DNA from: Mumia xiangluensis
GTDB lineage: Bacteria; Actinomycetota; Actinomycetes; Propionibacteriales; Nocardioidaceae
Direction of reading: 5' to 3'
Assembly: GCF_010994095.1 (NCBI RefSeq)
Contig: NZ_WJYO01000002.1
Coordinates: forward strand, 434,001 to 498,000
DNA: 64,000 nt
Below, piece after piece: positions 26,444 to 35,530 of the stretch. The position numbers were made by a program, and so were the translations under genes. Under the pieces are notes generated by a model. The model was not told the origin of the DNA. It searched no databases and saw only the letters and a list, made by a program, of their open reading frames with translations. Position 1 is the first letter of the stretch; each line of letters begins with the position of its first letter.

Positions 26444-28065
26444 TCGCTCTCGTCGGTGGGGTTCAGCCGGCGCTTCAGGACCTTGCCGGTCGCATTGCGC
26501 GGCAGCTCGTGAACGAAGCGTACTTCGCGCGGCACCTTGTACCGAGCGAGGTGAGCCTTGACGTGCTCCTTCAGCTCGTCCTCCGACGCTGTCGCGTGCT
26601 CACGCAGCGCGACCCACGCGACGAGCCGCTGCCCGTAGGCCGCGTCGTCGACGCCCACGACGGCGACCTCGAGGACGGCCGGGTGCCGGGCGAGGCAGTC
26701 CTCGACCTCCTGCGGATAGACGTTCTCGCCGCCGGAGACGATCATGTCGTCGTCGCGCCCGTCGACGAACAGGAGCCCGTCACGGATCGAGCCCACGTCG
26801 CCGGTCGACATCAGGCCGTCGAGGACCTCCTTGCCGGTGCCGTTCGTGTAGCCCTCGAACGGGAGCCCGTTGCGGACGAAGACCCTGCCCTGCCCCGTCG
26901 TGGACGGGCGGCCCTCGGCGTCGTACAGCGCGACGACGGTGCCGATCGGCGGCGCGCCCGCGGTCCCCGGGTGGGCCCGCATGTCGGCCGGCCGCGCGAT
27001 CGTCACCCAGGCGCACTCGGTCGACCCGTAGGTGTTGTAGAGGTTGTCGCCGAACTGGTCCATCCACGCCGTCGCCAGGTCGCCCGGCAGGGCCGAGCCG
27101 CTCGCCGCCACGATCGTCAGGGCACTCAGGTCGTACGCGTCGAGCTCGGACTGCGGGAGCTGGAGCGCGCGCTGCAGCATGACCGGGATGACGACAGCCG
27201 CGTGGCAGCGCTGACGCGCGAGCGTGCCGAGGAAGTCGCGTGGCTCGAATCGGCGACGCAGGACGAGCGTGGAGCCGAGCAGCATCGCGAGGTTGAGGTG
27301 TCCCCAGCCCCACGTGTGGAACAGCGGCGCGGCGATGTGCACCCGCATCCCTGCGCGCAGCGGGATCCGGGACAGGAGCGCGGCCCCCGCCGCCAGCGAA
27401 CCGGAACCGCGGCTCGCACCCTTCGGGGTGCCGGTCGTGCCCGAGGTCAGGATCACCGAGTGGCCCTCCCGGGACGGGGGCCGGAGCTCCTCGCCGGACT
27501 GCGTCGCGGCGAGGGAGGCGACCGTACGTCCGCTGGGTGCGTCCTCCCACGCGACGACCCGCGTGATGTCGTCGGGTGCACCAGCGACGACGTCGGCGAA
27601 CTCGTCGTCGTGCACGAGGACGCGCGGCTTCTCGCGCTCGAGCAGCTCGCGGGTCTGGGGCCCGGAGAACGCCGTGTTGAGGTAGAGCACGTCCGCGCCG
27701 AGCCGGCCGACGGCGATCGCCGTGAGGATGAACCAGCGGTGGTTGCGCGCCATCAGCGCGACCGCGTCCCCCTCACCGACGCCGAGGTCGGCGAGCGCCC
27801 GCGCGAAGGCGTTGGCCTGGGAGCCGAGCTCGGCGAACGTGATCGACCCGAGCTCGTCGTCGATCGCGATGCCGCTCGGGCTCCGCGCCGCGAGGGACGC
27901 GTAACCGCCGGCGAGACCTGTGCCCCAGCGGAGCAGGGCTCGGCCGACGCCGCCGAGGGCGCGCGGGCCGTACGGGCGTACGACACCCGACGTGGCCAGC
28001 GTCGCGAGGGACAGCACGGCGACGCCGGCGCGGTGGTGGCCAGGGCCGCGGAGTGCGTGATTCAT
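26440..28065 (-). CDS. Fatty-acyl-CoA ligase (AMP-binding)
   Basis: A 541-residue adenylate-forming enzyme. The P-loop-like core is SVILTSGTTGTPKGA (about 200-214), followed by APLFHTWGWGH, YGSTECAWV, the STGDVG hinge, VDGRDDDMIVSGGENVYPQE and catalytic Lys in PRNATGKVLKRRL near the C-terminus. It activates a fatty acid to acyl-CoA; the chain length is unknown. The ATG at 28065 has GAGG 7 nt upstream. A 17-bp TetR-type palindrome lies 37 bp upstream, overlapping a -10 candidate. ahpE is translationally coupled downstream, so fatty acid activation and peroxide reduction share an mRNA. Confidence 0.93.
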   Translation of the reverse strand: MNHALRGPGHHRAGVAVLSLATLATSGVVRPYGPRALGGVGRALLRWGTGLAGGYASLAARSPSGIAIDDELGSITFAELGSQANAFARALADLGVGEGDAVALMARNHRWFILTAIAVGRLGADVLYLNTAFSGPQTRELLEREKPRVLVHDDEFADVVAGAPDDITRVVAWEDAPSGRTVASLAATQSGEELRPPSREGHSVILTSGTTGTPKGASRGSGSLAAGAALLSRIPLRAGMRVHIAAPLFHTWGWGHLNLAMLLGSTLVLRRRFEPRDFLGTLARQRCHAAVVIPVMLQRALQLPQSELDAYDLSALTIVAASGSALPGDLATAWMDQFGDNLYNTYGSTECAWVTIARPADMRAHPGTAGAPPIGTVVALYDAEGRPSTTGQGRVFVRNGLPFEGYTNGTGKEVLDGLMSTGDVGSIRDGLLFVDGRDDDMIVSGGENVYPQEVEDCLARHPAVLEVAVVGVDDAAYGQRLVAWVALREHATASEDELKEHVKAHLARYKVPREVRFVHELPRNATGKVLKRRLNPTDESE

Positions 28066-28101
28066 GGCAGACCTCAGAGGTGGGCGACACGTGCCCAGCA
28101 T

Positions 28102-28118
28102 TGTAACCATGAGTTACA
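28102..28118. promoter_or_regulatory. TetR-type operator upstream of acyl-CoA ligase
   Basis: A perfect palindrome, TGTAAC-N5-GTTACA, in otherwise GC-rich DNA. Reading toward the ligase gene it runs into TACAAT, a good -10 candidate at about 28099-28104. The size and symmetry fit TetR-family repressors of lipid-metabolism genes; no tetR gene is adjacent. Confidence 0.65.
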
Positions 28119-28144
28119 TCGGGCTGCGCGGCCCTGCCTGCGGG

Positions 28145-28564
28145 TCAGCGCTTGTGGGTGGACAACCTCGTCGCCGCCCAGTCCGACCCCGCCGACGCCG
28201 TCGTCGTGGTCGACAGGCCAGCGATGAGCGCTGCCTCGGCGATGTCTGCGTTGTCCACGTATCCCGGCCGACCCACCTTCGGGGTCATCAACCAGACCGT
28301 GCCGCCCTCGACGAGATCCTGGAGCGAGTCCATCAGGCCGTCGGCGAGATCGCCGTCGTCCTCCCGCCACCAGAGGACGACGCCGTCCACGACCTCGCCG
28401 TAGTCGCCGTCGACCATCTCGCTGCCGATGCGATCCTCGATCGCCTCGCGGAGCACGTCATCGACGTCCTCGTCCCATCCGAGCTCCTGGACCACCATGT
28501 CGGGCTTGAAACCCAGACGGTCGCCCTGCCCCGGACGGTCCGCGTCGTGCGCGGTGGCGCTCAC
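28145..28564 (-). CDS. DUF3052 protein
   Basis: A 139-residue protein with GFKPDMVVQELGWDEDVDDVLREA, a WWREDDGDLADGLMDSLQDLVEGG core and VGRPGYVDNADIAEAALIAGL. DUF3052 is an actinobacterial family located next to aceE and ahpE; its function is unknown. The GTG at 28564 is certain: GAGGAGG lies 7 nt upstream. It is divergent from aceE across 256 bp. That gap holds two AGGCGCC copies (28591-28597 and 28607-28613), and I see no RNA or small gene in it. Confidence 0.9.
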   Translation of the reverse strand: MSATAHDADRPGQGDRLGFKPDMVVQELGWDEDVDDVLREAIEDRIGSEMVDGDYGEVVDGVVLWWREDDGDLADGLMDSLQDLVEGGTVWLMTPKVGRPGYVDNADIAEAALIAGLSTTTTASAGSDWAATRLSTHKR

Positions 28565-28820
28565 CGATGCCTCCTCGATTGTGCGTGCCCAGGCGCCTTT
28601 GTGCCTAGGCGCCACACACTAGCGGCTCCCGGCGCGTGGGGGGCAGCAAGCGCTCGTGCCGGACACCTGCGGCCGTGGCTGAGGTTTGGCTACTCGCAAG
28701 TACCAAGTCGCAGTGGGAGACTGGCAACGGACGGACGGCAACGTAACCCCGACGCCGTCGAACGCCGCTGCCGCGCACACCCGTCGCGGTGGCGATCTGT
28801 GCGAGAGAAGGATTCGAGAA

Positions 28821-31583
28821 GTGGCCCAGTCACCCGAGCGGCCCCCCGTCATCCACGAGGGCCTCCCGTCTCAGCTCCCCGACATCGACCCCGACGAGAC
28901 CACCGAGTGGTTGGACTCGTTCGACGAGATGGTCGACGAACGCGGGCGCGGCCGCGCACGCTACGTGATGCTCCGTCTGCTCGAGCGCGCCCGGGAGAAG
29001 CAGGTCGGAGTCCCCGCGCTCACCAGCACCGACTACATCAACTCGATCCCGCCCGAGCGCGAGCCCTGGTTCCCCGGCGACGAGGACGTCGAGCGCCGGA
29101 TCCGCGCCTACATCCGCTGGAACGCTGCCGTGATGGTCTCGCGGGCGAACCGCCCCGGGCTCGGCGTCGGCGGTCACATCGCGACGTACCAGTCCGCAGC
29201 GAGCCTGTACGAGGTCGGTTTCAACCACTTCTTCCGCGGCAAGGACCACCCCGGCGGCGGCGACCAGATCTTCATCCAGGGCCACGCCTCCCCCGGCATC
29301 TACGCCCGCGCGTACCTCGAGGGCCGACTCACCGAGGAGCAGCTCGACCGCTTCCGCCAGGAGGTCAGCCACGGCCCGGGCCAGGGCCTCTCCTCGTACC
29401 CGCACCCGCGCCTGATGCCGGACTTCTGGGAGTTCCCGACGGTCTCGATGGGACTCGCGGCGCTCCACTCGATCTACCAGGCGCGGTTCAACCGCTACCT
29501 GCAGAACCGCGGCATCAAGGACACGAGCGAGCAGCGCGTGTGGGCGTTCCTCGGCGACGGCGAGATGGGCGAGCCCGAGTCTCTCGGCGCGATCGGCCTC
29601 GCCGCACGCGAGGAGCTCGACAACCTCACGTTCGTCATCAACTGCAACCTGCAGCAGCTCGACGGGCCGGTCCGCGGCAACGGCAAGATCATCCAGGAGC
29701 TGGAGTCGACCTTCCGCGGCGCCGGCTGGAACGTCGTCAAGGTGATCTGGGGGCGCGAGTGGGACGACCTCCTCGCCCGTGACGTCGACGGCGTCCTCGT
29801 CAACCAGATGAATCGCACGCCCGACGGTCAGTTCCAGACGTACTCGATCGAGGACGGCGCCTACACGCGCGACCACTTCTTCGGCGCCGACCCGCGCCTG
29901 CTCAAGATGGTCGAGCACCTGACCGACGACCAGATCTCCAAGCTCCCCCGCGGTGGCCACGACTACCGCAAGGTCTACTCGGCGTTCGAGGCCGCGATGA
30001 ACCACACCGGTCAGCCGACCGTGATCCTCGCGCAGACCATCAAGGGCTGGACGATCGACGCGCTGGAGGGCCGCAACGCGACCCACCAGATGAAGAAGCT
30101 CACCAAGGCCGACCTCAAGAAGTTCCGCGACCGGCTGCACCTGCCGATCAGCGACGCCGAGATCGACGACAACGAGCTCGCGCCGTTCTACCACCCCGGC
30201 GAGGACTCGGACGAGATGCACTACATGCGCGAGCGCCGGCGCCTGCTGGGCGGCTCGCTGCCCAAGCGCGTCGTCCGCGCGAAGCCGCTCGACCTGCCCG
30301 CGGACGAGACGTACGCCGAGCTGCGCGGAGGCTCCGGCAGCCAGGCGATCGCCACGACGATGGCGTTCGTGCGGCTGCTGCGCAACCTCATGCGTGACAA
30401 GGGCGTCGGCTCGCGCATCGTGCCGATCGCGCCGGACGAGTTCCGGACCTTCGGCATGGACTCGATGTTCCCGACGGCCAAGGTCTACAACCCGCACGGC
30501 CAGTCGTACGAGTCGGTCGACCGCAAGATCCTGCTCGCCTACAAGGAGTCGACCGCTGGTCAGCTCCTGCACGAGGGCATCAGCGAGGCCGGGGCGGTCG
30601 CGTCGATGACGGCGGCGGGCTCGGCGTACTCGACGCACGGCGAGCCGATGATCCCGGTCTACATCTTCTACTCGATGTTCGGGTTCCAGCGGACGGGCGA
30701 CTCGCTGTGGGCGATGGCCGACCAGCTGTCCAAGGGCTTCCTCGTCGGCGCCACCGCCGGCCGGACGACGCTCACCGGAGAGGGGCTCCAGCACGCCGAC
30801 GGCCACTCCCCGCTGCTCGCCCGTACCAATCCCGCAGCGATCCACTACGACCCTGCGTACGGGTTCGAGATCAGCCACATCGTCCAGGACGGCATGCGGC
30901 GGATGTACGGCTCGACGGAGGAGCACCCGCACGGCGAGCCGGTGTTCTACTACCTGACGGTCTACAACGAGCCGGTCGTCCAGCCGGTCGAGCCCGAGGG
31001 CCTGGACGTCGACGCCCTCCTCAAGGGCATGTACCGCTACAGCGAGGCACCCGAAGGAAGCGGTGACTCGCCGCAGGCTCAGATCCTCGCCTCCGGTGTC
31101 GCCGTGCCGTGGGCCGTCGAGGCACAGCGGATCCTCGCCGAGGAGTACGACGTACGCGCCCACGTGTGGTCGGTCACGTCGTGGAACGAGCTCGCCCGCG
31201 ACGCCGAGGCCGCCGAGCGTGCCACGTTCAACGCCCCCGGCAGCGAGGTCGTCCAGCCGTACGTCACCCGTGCCCTGGCCGATGCCCGCGGCCCGGTCGT
31301 GGCTGTCAGCGACTACATGCGCGCCGTGCCCGACCAGATTGCTCGCTGGGTTCCGCAGGCCTGGACGTCGCTGGGCGCGGACGGGTTCGGGTTCGCCGAC
31401 ACCCGCGCCGCAGCCAGGCGCTTCTTCCAGATCGACACGGCGTCGATCGTCGTCGGAGTGCTCGAGTCGCTCGCCGCAGCGGGCGAGGTGAAGCCGGAGA
31501 CCGCAGCCGAGGCGTACGCCCGGTTCCAGGTCGACGACCCGACGGCGGTCGCCGGTGTCCCGCAGGAGGGCGGGGACGCCTGA
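28821..31583 (+). CDS. aceE: Pyruvate dehydrogenase E1 component (homodimeric)
   Basis: A 920-residue E1 of the single-chain type. It decarboxylates pyruvate with thiamine diphosphate and passes the acetyl group to the E2 lipoyl domain. Visible: [41 protein letters not shown], the ThDP motif [10 protein letters not shown] closing in [20 protein letters not shown], and the C-terminal transketolase part with [18 protein letters not shown]. The GTG at 28821 is chosen; AAGGA lies 10 nt upstream and upstream frame sequence is not conserved. No E2 or E3 gene is adjacent. It ends in a long hairpin that overlaps the next promoter. Confidence 0.97.
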   Translation: MAQSPERPPVIHEGLPSQLPDIDPDETTEWLDSFDEMVDERGRGRARYVMLRLLERAREKQVGVPALTSTDYINSIPPEREPWFPGDEDVERRIRAYIRWNAAVMVSRANRPGLGVGGHIATYQSAASLYEVGFNHFFRGKDHPGGGDQIFIQGHASPGIYARAYLEGRLTEEQLDRFRQEVSHGPGQGLSSYPHPRLMPDFWEFPTVSMGLAALHSIYQARFNRYLQNRGIKDTSEQRVWAFLGDGEMGEPESLGAIGLAAREELDNLTFVINCNLQQLDGPVRGNGKIIQELESTFRGAGWNVVKVIWGREWDDLLARDVDGVLVNQMNRTPDGQFQTYSIEDGAYTRDHFFGADPRLLKMVEHLTDDQISKLPRGGHDYRKVYSAFEAAMNHTGQPTVILAQTIKGWTIDALEGRNATHQMKKLTKADLKKFRDRLHLPISDAEIDDNELAPFYHPGEDSDEMHYMRERRRLLGGSLPKRVVRAKPLDLPADETYAELRGGSGSQAIATTMAFVRLLRNLMRDKGVGSRIVPIAPDEFRTFGMDSMFPTAKVYNPHGQSYESVDRKILLAYKESTAGQLLHEGISEAGAVASMTAAGSAYSTHGEPMIPVYIFYSMFGFQRTGDSLWAMADQLSKGFLVGATAGRTTLTGEGLQHADGHSPLLARTNPAAIHYDPAYGFEISHIVQDGMRRMYGSTEEHPHGEPVFYYLTVYNEPVVQPVEPEGLDVDALLKGMYRYSEAPEGSGDSPQAQILASGVAVPWAVEAQRILAEEYDVRAHVWSVTSWNELARDAEAAERATFNAPGSEVVQPYVTRALADARGPVVAVSDYMRAVPDQIARWVPQAWTSLGADGFGFADTRAAARRFFQIDTASIVVGVLESLAAAGEVKPETAAEAYARFQVDDPTAVAGVPQEGGDA

Positions 31584-31591
31584 CGCCTTGA

Positions 31592-31646
31592 GACGAGGGG
31601 TGAGCGCCCACGGGAAGAAACGTTTCCCAGGCGTTCACCCCTCGTC
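31592..31646. terminator. Long hairpin after aceE, overlapping next promoter
   Basis: Arms of about 17 bp (31592-31608 with 31630-31646, one mismatch) extend by a further GGGAA/TTCCC pairing around a GAAACG-type loop. There is no T-tract. The right arm ends 4 bp before the TAGAAT -10 of the PAP2 gene. Confidence 0.75.
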
Positions 31647-31662
31647 CTCTAGAATGTGCGTT

Positions 31663-32838
31663 ATGGATCCCCGTGACGACGTGACACTGAACGCTGCCTC
31701 GAGCGGATCCGGGACAACCTCTGCGACAACCGTCCTCGAGGAGCAGGAGAGCGCGCCGGTCGCCCAGCGGCCGGCGTGGCTGCGCGTACTGCGCTGGCCC
31801 TACACGTTCCTCGTCACGTTCTCCGTCGCCGTCGGCGGGTTCACGATCTGGGCGTCCTACTACCTCGATCTCCCGCTGCGCGACCCCGAGGGCTTCCTCG
31901 GCCCCGCGTACGTCCGCCTCCCCGCGCTCGGCCTGCTCTTCATCGCCGGCGGGCTCGCCGCGCAGTCGTTCCTGCAGACCAAGAGCGTCCGTGGCCTCTG
32001 GTCGCGAGGAGTGACGATCGTCAGGACCGAGTGGAGCTGGGGTCGCCTCGCGCACGCCGCGATCGGGCTGATCTGCTTCTACGTCACCTACGTCAGCTAC
32101 CGCAACCTCAAGAGCTTCCTGCCGGTCGTCCGCGAGGACGTCCTCCACGACGCCGACCTGATGCAGCTCGACCGTTGGATGTTCTTCGGCCACTACCCGG
32201 CGCTGGTGCTCCACGACGTCCTCGGCACGGGATTCATCGCGCTCATCCTGTCGACGATCTACGTCTCGTACCTCATGCTGGTGCCGGTCTCGCTGGCCGC
32301 GCTCCTGGTGCTCAACCGCGACCTCTCGCTGGGCGCCTGGTACGCCACCGCGCTGAGCCTCAACTGGATCCTCGGTGTCGCGAGCTACTACCTGATCCCG
32401 ACGCTCGGGCCGGTCTTCGCCAACCAGTCGTTGTTCGCGGACCTCCCGTCGGACAGCGGTGTCGCGGCACTGCAGCGCTCGCTCGCGCACAACGGCTACG
32501 ACGTGCGCTTCGACCCCTGGAGCAGCGACAGCATCTACGGCATCGCGGGCTTCGCCTCACTGCACGTGTCGGTGGTCCTGACCGCGTGCCTCTTCTTCGC
32601 GATCGTCGGCCTCAACAAGTGGCTGATGCGGACCCTGTGGGTCTACTTCCTCGGCACCGTGCTCGCGACGGTCTACTTCGGCTGGCACTACGTCGCCGAC
32701 GACCTCGGCGGGGCGCTCATCGCCGTGCTGTCGATCCTGATCGGCGCTGCCGTCACGGGCAACCTCGGCTACCGCAAGAAGCGCAAGGCCGCGCTCGCCG
32801 AGGCCGCCGAGGCCGCAGAGGCCGCTCGCGCGAGCTGA
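31663..32838 (+). CDS. PAP2/AUR1-like membrane phosphotransferase
   Basis: A 391-residue protein with six to seven helices. The PAP2 catalytic pieces are GFASLHVSVV (His301) and FGWHYVADDLGG (His342, Asp346), spaced as in the PAP2_3/AUR1 branch, which transfers inositol-phosphate or similar head groups between lipids. An actinobacterial role in phosphoinositide or glycolipid synthesis is plausible but unproven. The N-terminus is disordered and the C-terminus is an Ala/Glu-rich tail. TAGAAT lies exactly 7 nt before the ATG, so the mRNA is probably leaderless. It follows aceE closely but has its own promoter. Confidence 0.88.
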   Translation: MDPRDDVTLNAASSGSGTTSATTVLEEQESAPVAQRPAWLRVLRWPYTFLVTFSVAVGGFTIWASYYLDLPLRDPEGFLGPAYVRLPALGLLFIAGGLAAQSFLQTKSVRGLWSRGVTIVRTEWSWGRLAHAAIGLICFYVTYVSYRNLKSFLPVVREDVLHDADLMQLDRWMFFGHYPALVLHDVLGTGFIALILSTIYVSYLMLVPVSLAALLVLNRDLSLGAWYATALSLNWILGVASYYLIPTLGPVFANQSLFADLPSDSGVAALQRSLAHNGYDVRFDPWSSDSIYGIAGFASLHVSVVLTACLFFAIVGLNKWLMRTLWVYFLGTVLATVYFGWHYVADDLGGALIAVLSILIGAAVTGNLGYRKKRKAALAEAAEAAEAARAS

Positions 32839-32884
32839 CGACAGGCCCGGCGTTCACCGCGCCGCCGCGGTCACCTGCCGTCTG

Positions 32885-33880
32885 TCACCCGGCCGCTGCG
32901 CCGAGGTCACCGCTCGTGAGGTCCACGACGGCAGCCGCCGCCTCGATGGAGTCCTGGGCGCCGTCGACGCGCGCTCCGTTCCTGAGCACCGAGCGCCAGC
33001 GCCGCGGCCGGAAGGTCGCCGGCGGCGCCGAGTCCACGAACCGCGTGAACACCTCGACGAACAGGTCGGGAGCGTCCTTGTGGGGGAAGTGGCCGCAGTC
33101 CGGGAAGAGCTCGACCACGGTGTGCGGGGACCGGCGCTGTGCCGCGAGCGCGTGGCGGGCGGGGATCACGCTGTCGGCCACGCCCCACACGAGGCACAAC
33201 GGGATGACCTCGGCGAGATAGGCGCGGTCCTTCATGGTGATCCGCTGACCGCGCCAGTCGACCGCGTGGCTGGTGACCGCGAGGACGGCGGACCGCGCCT
33301 CACGGTCGCACAGCAGCGCGTACACGTCGGCGGCCTCGCCGAGGTCGCGGGTGTGCGGGAGACCCGACCGAGCGAGGGCACGCAGCGCCGTGCGGACAGG
33401 CAGCCGCAGCGGCGGGGCCGTGGCCGCGGCGAGACCGAGCCCGGCTCCCGGCACGGTGAGCAGGCGGACCAGCGGGGACACGTCGCCACCGAGGCCGCCG
33501 GGGGCCACGAGGCAGATCCGCTCGGTGCGCTCGGGGTACTGGTAGGCGAACTGCATCGCCACTCCCCCGCCGAGACTGTGCCCGACGACCGTGACGCGCT
33601 CGATCTCGAGGTAGGTCAGGAGGTCGCGCATCGCATTGGCGTACGCGCCCAGCGAGTAGTCCGCGCGCGGCTTGTCCGACTCGCCGTGCCCGAGGAAGTC
33701 AGGCGCGACGACGGTGAACCGCTCGGCGAGCTGACGGGCGACGCCGAGCCAGGTCGTCGAGTCGCACCCCAGTCCGTGCAGGAGGAGGACCGCCGGGCCG
33801 CTCCCGAGCATGCGGTACGCGCGACGATGGCCGTGGAGCGTCACGAACCGCGTCTCGAGCCCGTCGACGGTCTGGGTCAC
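32885..33880 (-). CDS. Alpha/beta hydrolase
   Basis: A 331-residue hydrolase: HGLGCDSTTW supplies the oxyanion hole, VVGHSLGGGVAMQFAYQYPER the nucleophile Ser, WGVADSVIP a likely acid Asp, and PDCGHFPHKDAP the His. The alpha/beta hydrolase core ends about 50 residues before the C-terminus, which continues with a basic, Arg-rich stretch. The substrate is unknown; epoxide hydrolase, esterase or C-C hydrolase activity are all possible. The GTG at 33880 is fixed by GAGGAGG 6 nt upstream. It is divergent from the PucR-type regulator with 67 bp between starts. Confidence 0.9.
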   Translation of the reverse strand: MTQTVDGLETRFVTLHGHRRAYRMLGSGPAVLLLHGLGCDSTTWLGVARQLAERFTVVAPDFLGHGESDKPRADYSLGAYANAMRDLLTYLEIERVTVVGHSLGGGVAMQFAYQYPERTERICLVAPGGLGGDVSPLVRLLTVPGAGLGLAAATAPPLRLPVRTALRALARSGLPHTRDLGEAADVYALLCDREARSAVLAVTSHAVDWRGQRITMKDRAYLAEVIPLCLVWGVADSVIPARHALAAQRRSPHTVVELFPDCGHFPHKDAPDLFVEVFTRFVDSAPPATFRPRRWRSVLRNGARVDGAQDSIEAAAAVVDLTSGDLGAAAG

Positions 33881-33947
33881 GCGGGCCTCCTCGAAATCCG
33901 GAACAGGATACCGGCCACCGGACCGCGCTGCACCTACCCTGGTCGAT

Positions 33948-35150
33948 GTGACCCTCACCACGCACGATCGGTACGCGCAGGTGCTGGACAAGGCGTCCGG
34001 CGACCTCACGACCGCGGCGATCGCGACGATGGAGCGCGAGCTCGCCTGGTTCAGCCAGATGGACGCGGAGCACCGGTCCTGGATCTCGCTGATCGCTCAC
34101 GCCGGCATCGGGCAGTGCGCACAGTGGCTGCGGACGGGCACCACGCCCGTCGATGTGACGTCGTCGGTCTTCGGTGCCGCCCCGCGCGATCTGGCTCGCC
34201 ACGTCACCTTGCAGCAGACGGTCGCGATGGTGAAGACGACGATCGAGGTGATCGAGCGCCACATCGACGTGCTCTTCGACCCGGACGAGGCGGTCGAGGT
34301 CCGGCGACAGGTCTCCGCATACGCGCGAGAGGTCGCCTTCGCGACCGCCGACGTCTACGCGCGGGCCGCCGAGTCCCGGGGCCAGTGGGACGCGCGGATG
34401 GAGGCGCTGGTCGTCGACGCCGTCGTCCGCGGCGAGCCCGAGGAGGTCATCCGGTCACGCGCGGCCGCACTCGGCTGGGAGGGTGACGGGAGGGTCGTGG
34501 TCCTGGTCGGTGCGGCGCCGCCCGTCGAGGCGCCGGGAGGCGACGGTGTCGTCGAAGGCGTACGCCGCCGGGCGCGGGCCGCAGGCCTCCCCGCGTTGAC
34601 GTCGGTCCAGATCGAGCGGCTGGTGGTCGTGCTCGGCGAGGTCACCGACGCAGCAGGGGCTGGTACGGCGGTGGTGGGCGCGTTCGGCGACGGCGCCGTG
34701 GTGGTCGGACCGGCGGTCCCGAACATCGCGCAAGCACACGGCTCGGCTCGCGCGGCGCTCGCCGGCCTGCGAGCGGCCCGCGGCTGGCCTGCCGCGCCAC
34801 GTCCGGTCATGGCCGACGACCTCCTCGTCGAGCGCGCGCTCTCCGGGGACGGCAACGCTCGCCGTACGCTCGTGGAGACCGTCCACACGCGCGTCGTCGC
34901 GGCCGACCCGACGCTCCGGACGACCCTCACGACGTTCTTCGAGCTCGGCGCGTCGGTCGAGGCCACGGCGCGAAGGCTCTTCGTGCATCCGAACACCGTG
35001 CGATACCGGTTGCGGAAGGTGCGAGAAGCGACCGGACTCGACGCCCTGCAGCCCCGGGGCGCCTACACGCTGCACGTCGGCCTGACGCTCGGCGAGCTGC
35101 TCGCCACGACGACGGACGTGACGGAGGCCCGTCACGCCGCCTCTCAGTAA
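33948..35150 (+). CDS. PucR-type helix-turn-helix regulator (FasR-like)
   Basis: A 400-residue regulator. The N-terminal about 170 residues are helical (RsbT co-antagonist-like), the middle a GGDEF-like alpha/beta region, and the C-terminus the PucR HTH: FFELGASVEATARRLFVHPNTVRYRLRKV. In Streptomyces the orthologue (FasR) activates the fabD-fabH-acpP-fabF operon that directly follows it, and mycobacteria keep the same position after aceE. Here no fab gene follows. The GTG at 33948 has TACCCT 7 nt upstream (leaderless). Confidence 0.92.
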   Translation: MTLTTHDRYAQVLDKASGDLTTAAIATMERELAWFSQMDAEHRSWISLIAHAGIGQCAQWLRTGTTPVDVTSSVFGAAPRDLARHVTLQQTVAMVKTTIEVIERHIDVLFDPDEAVEVRRQVSAYAREVAFATADVYARAAESRGQWDARMEALVVDAVVRGEPEEVIRSRAAALGWEGDGRVVVLVGAAPPVEAPGGDGVVEGVRRRARAAGLPALTSVQIERLVVVLGEVTDAAGAGTAVVGAFGDGAVVVGPAVPNIAQAHGSARAALAGLRAARGWPAAPRPVMADDLLVERALSGDGNARRTLVETVHTRVVAADPTLRTTLTTFFELGASVEATARRLFVHPNTVRYRLRKVREATGLDALQPRGAYTLHVGLTLGELLATTTDVTEARHAASQ

Positions 35151-35530
35151 GTACCCCCCTTTGTAGGAACCCCACAATCCCGGCTCGCGATTTTGGGTCG
35201 AGTCCGCTTCGTGGTTCGGCCCCTGCGACAGGCACCCTTGGTTCGTGCTCGCGATGTGCCATCGCGATCGTCACCGACGGACCACCTCCCGCCGCACCGG
35301 CCGGGCATCCGACCTACGCGGATCGGAGCAGTACCGTCGGAGACGATCGGGACGGCCCGGGCACAGCCCTCGCAGGGGCGTTCGGGGGTCGCCCTTGCGA
35401 ACTGCGTCGGCCGCTCCCACGGGAGCGGCCGACGCACCCCGGCCTGGTGTGCTCTGACCGCCGGCTCCCACCACATCTGTCCCGTCAGGGACTGTTTGTC
35501 ATGATGGAGGCCGACGACCGAGGAGGGGAC
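35151..35530. other. 380-bp non-coding gap
   Basis: No convincing gene on either strand: the open frames here are Arg/Pro-rich, lack ribosome binding sites, or continue from neighbours. It holds an 8-bp inverted repeat at 35249-35267 (TCGCGATG and its complement), a C-rich start at 35152-35157, and a strong hairpin at 35403-35436. It could contain a small RNA ending at that hairpin; nothing matches an RNA family I can name. Confidence 0.5.
35403..35436. terminator. Perfect 16-bp hairpin in the gap
   Basis: Arms 35403-35418 and 35421-35436 are perfectly complementary with only two bases between, so the real loop is four bases. It lies 250 bp after the PucR gene and about 95 bp before the next start, and there is no T-tract. 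It is too far from the PucR stop to be an ordinary terminator for it unless the 3' UTR is long. Confidence 0.6.

Noticed and set aside
28687-28705. Operator-like symmetry upstream of aceE
   Set aside because: On careful pairing only 4 of 8 positions match; not better than chance.
28830-31163. A 777-codon open frame on the minus strand
   Set aside because: It lies fully antisense to aceE, with the same shadow composition and no ribosome site.
35152-35175. 6C-type actinobacterial small RNA
   Set aside because: There is one run of six C, but the second C-run is only four and the two C-loop hairpins of the family cannot be drawn.
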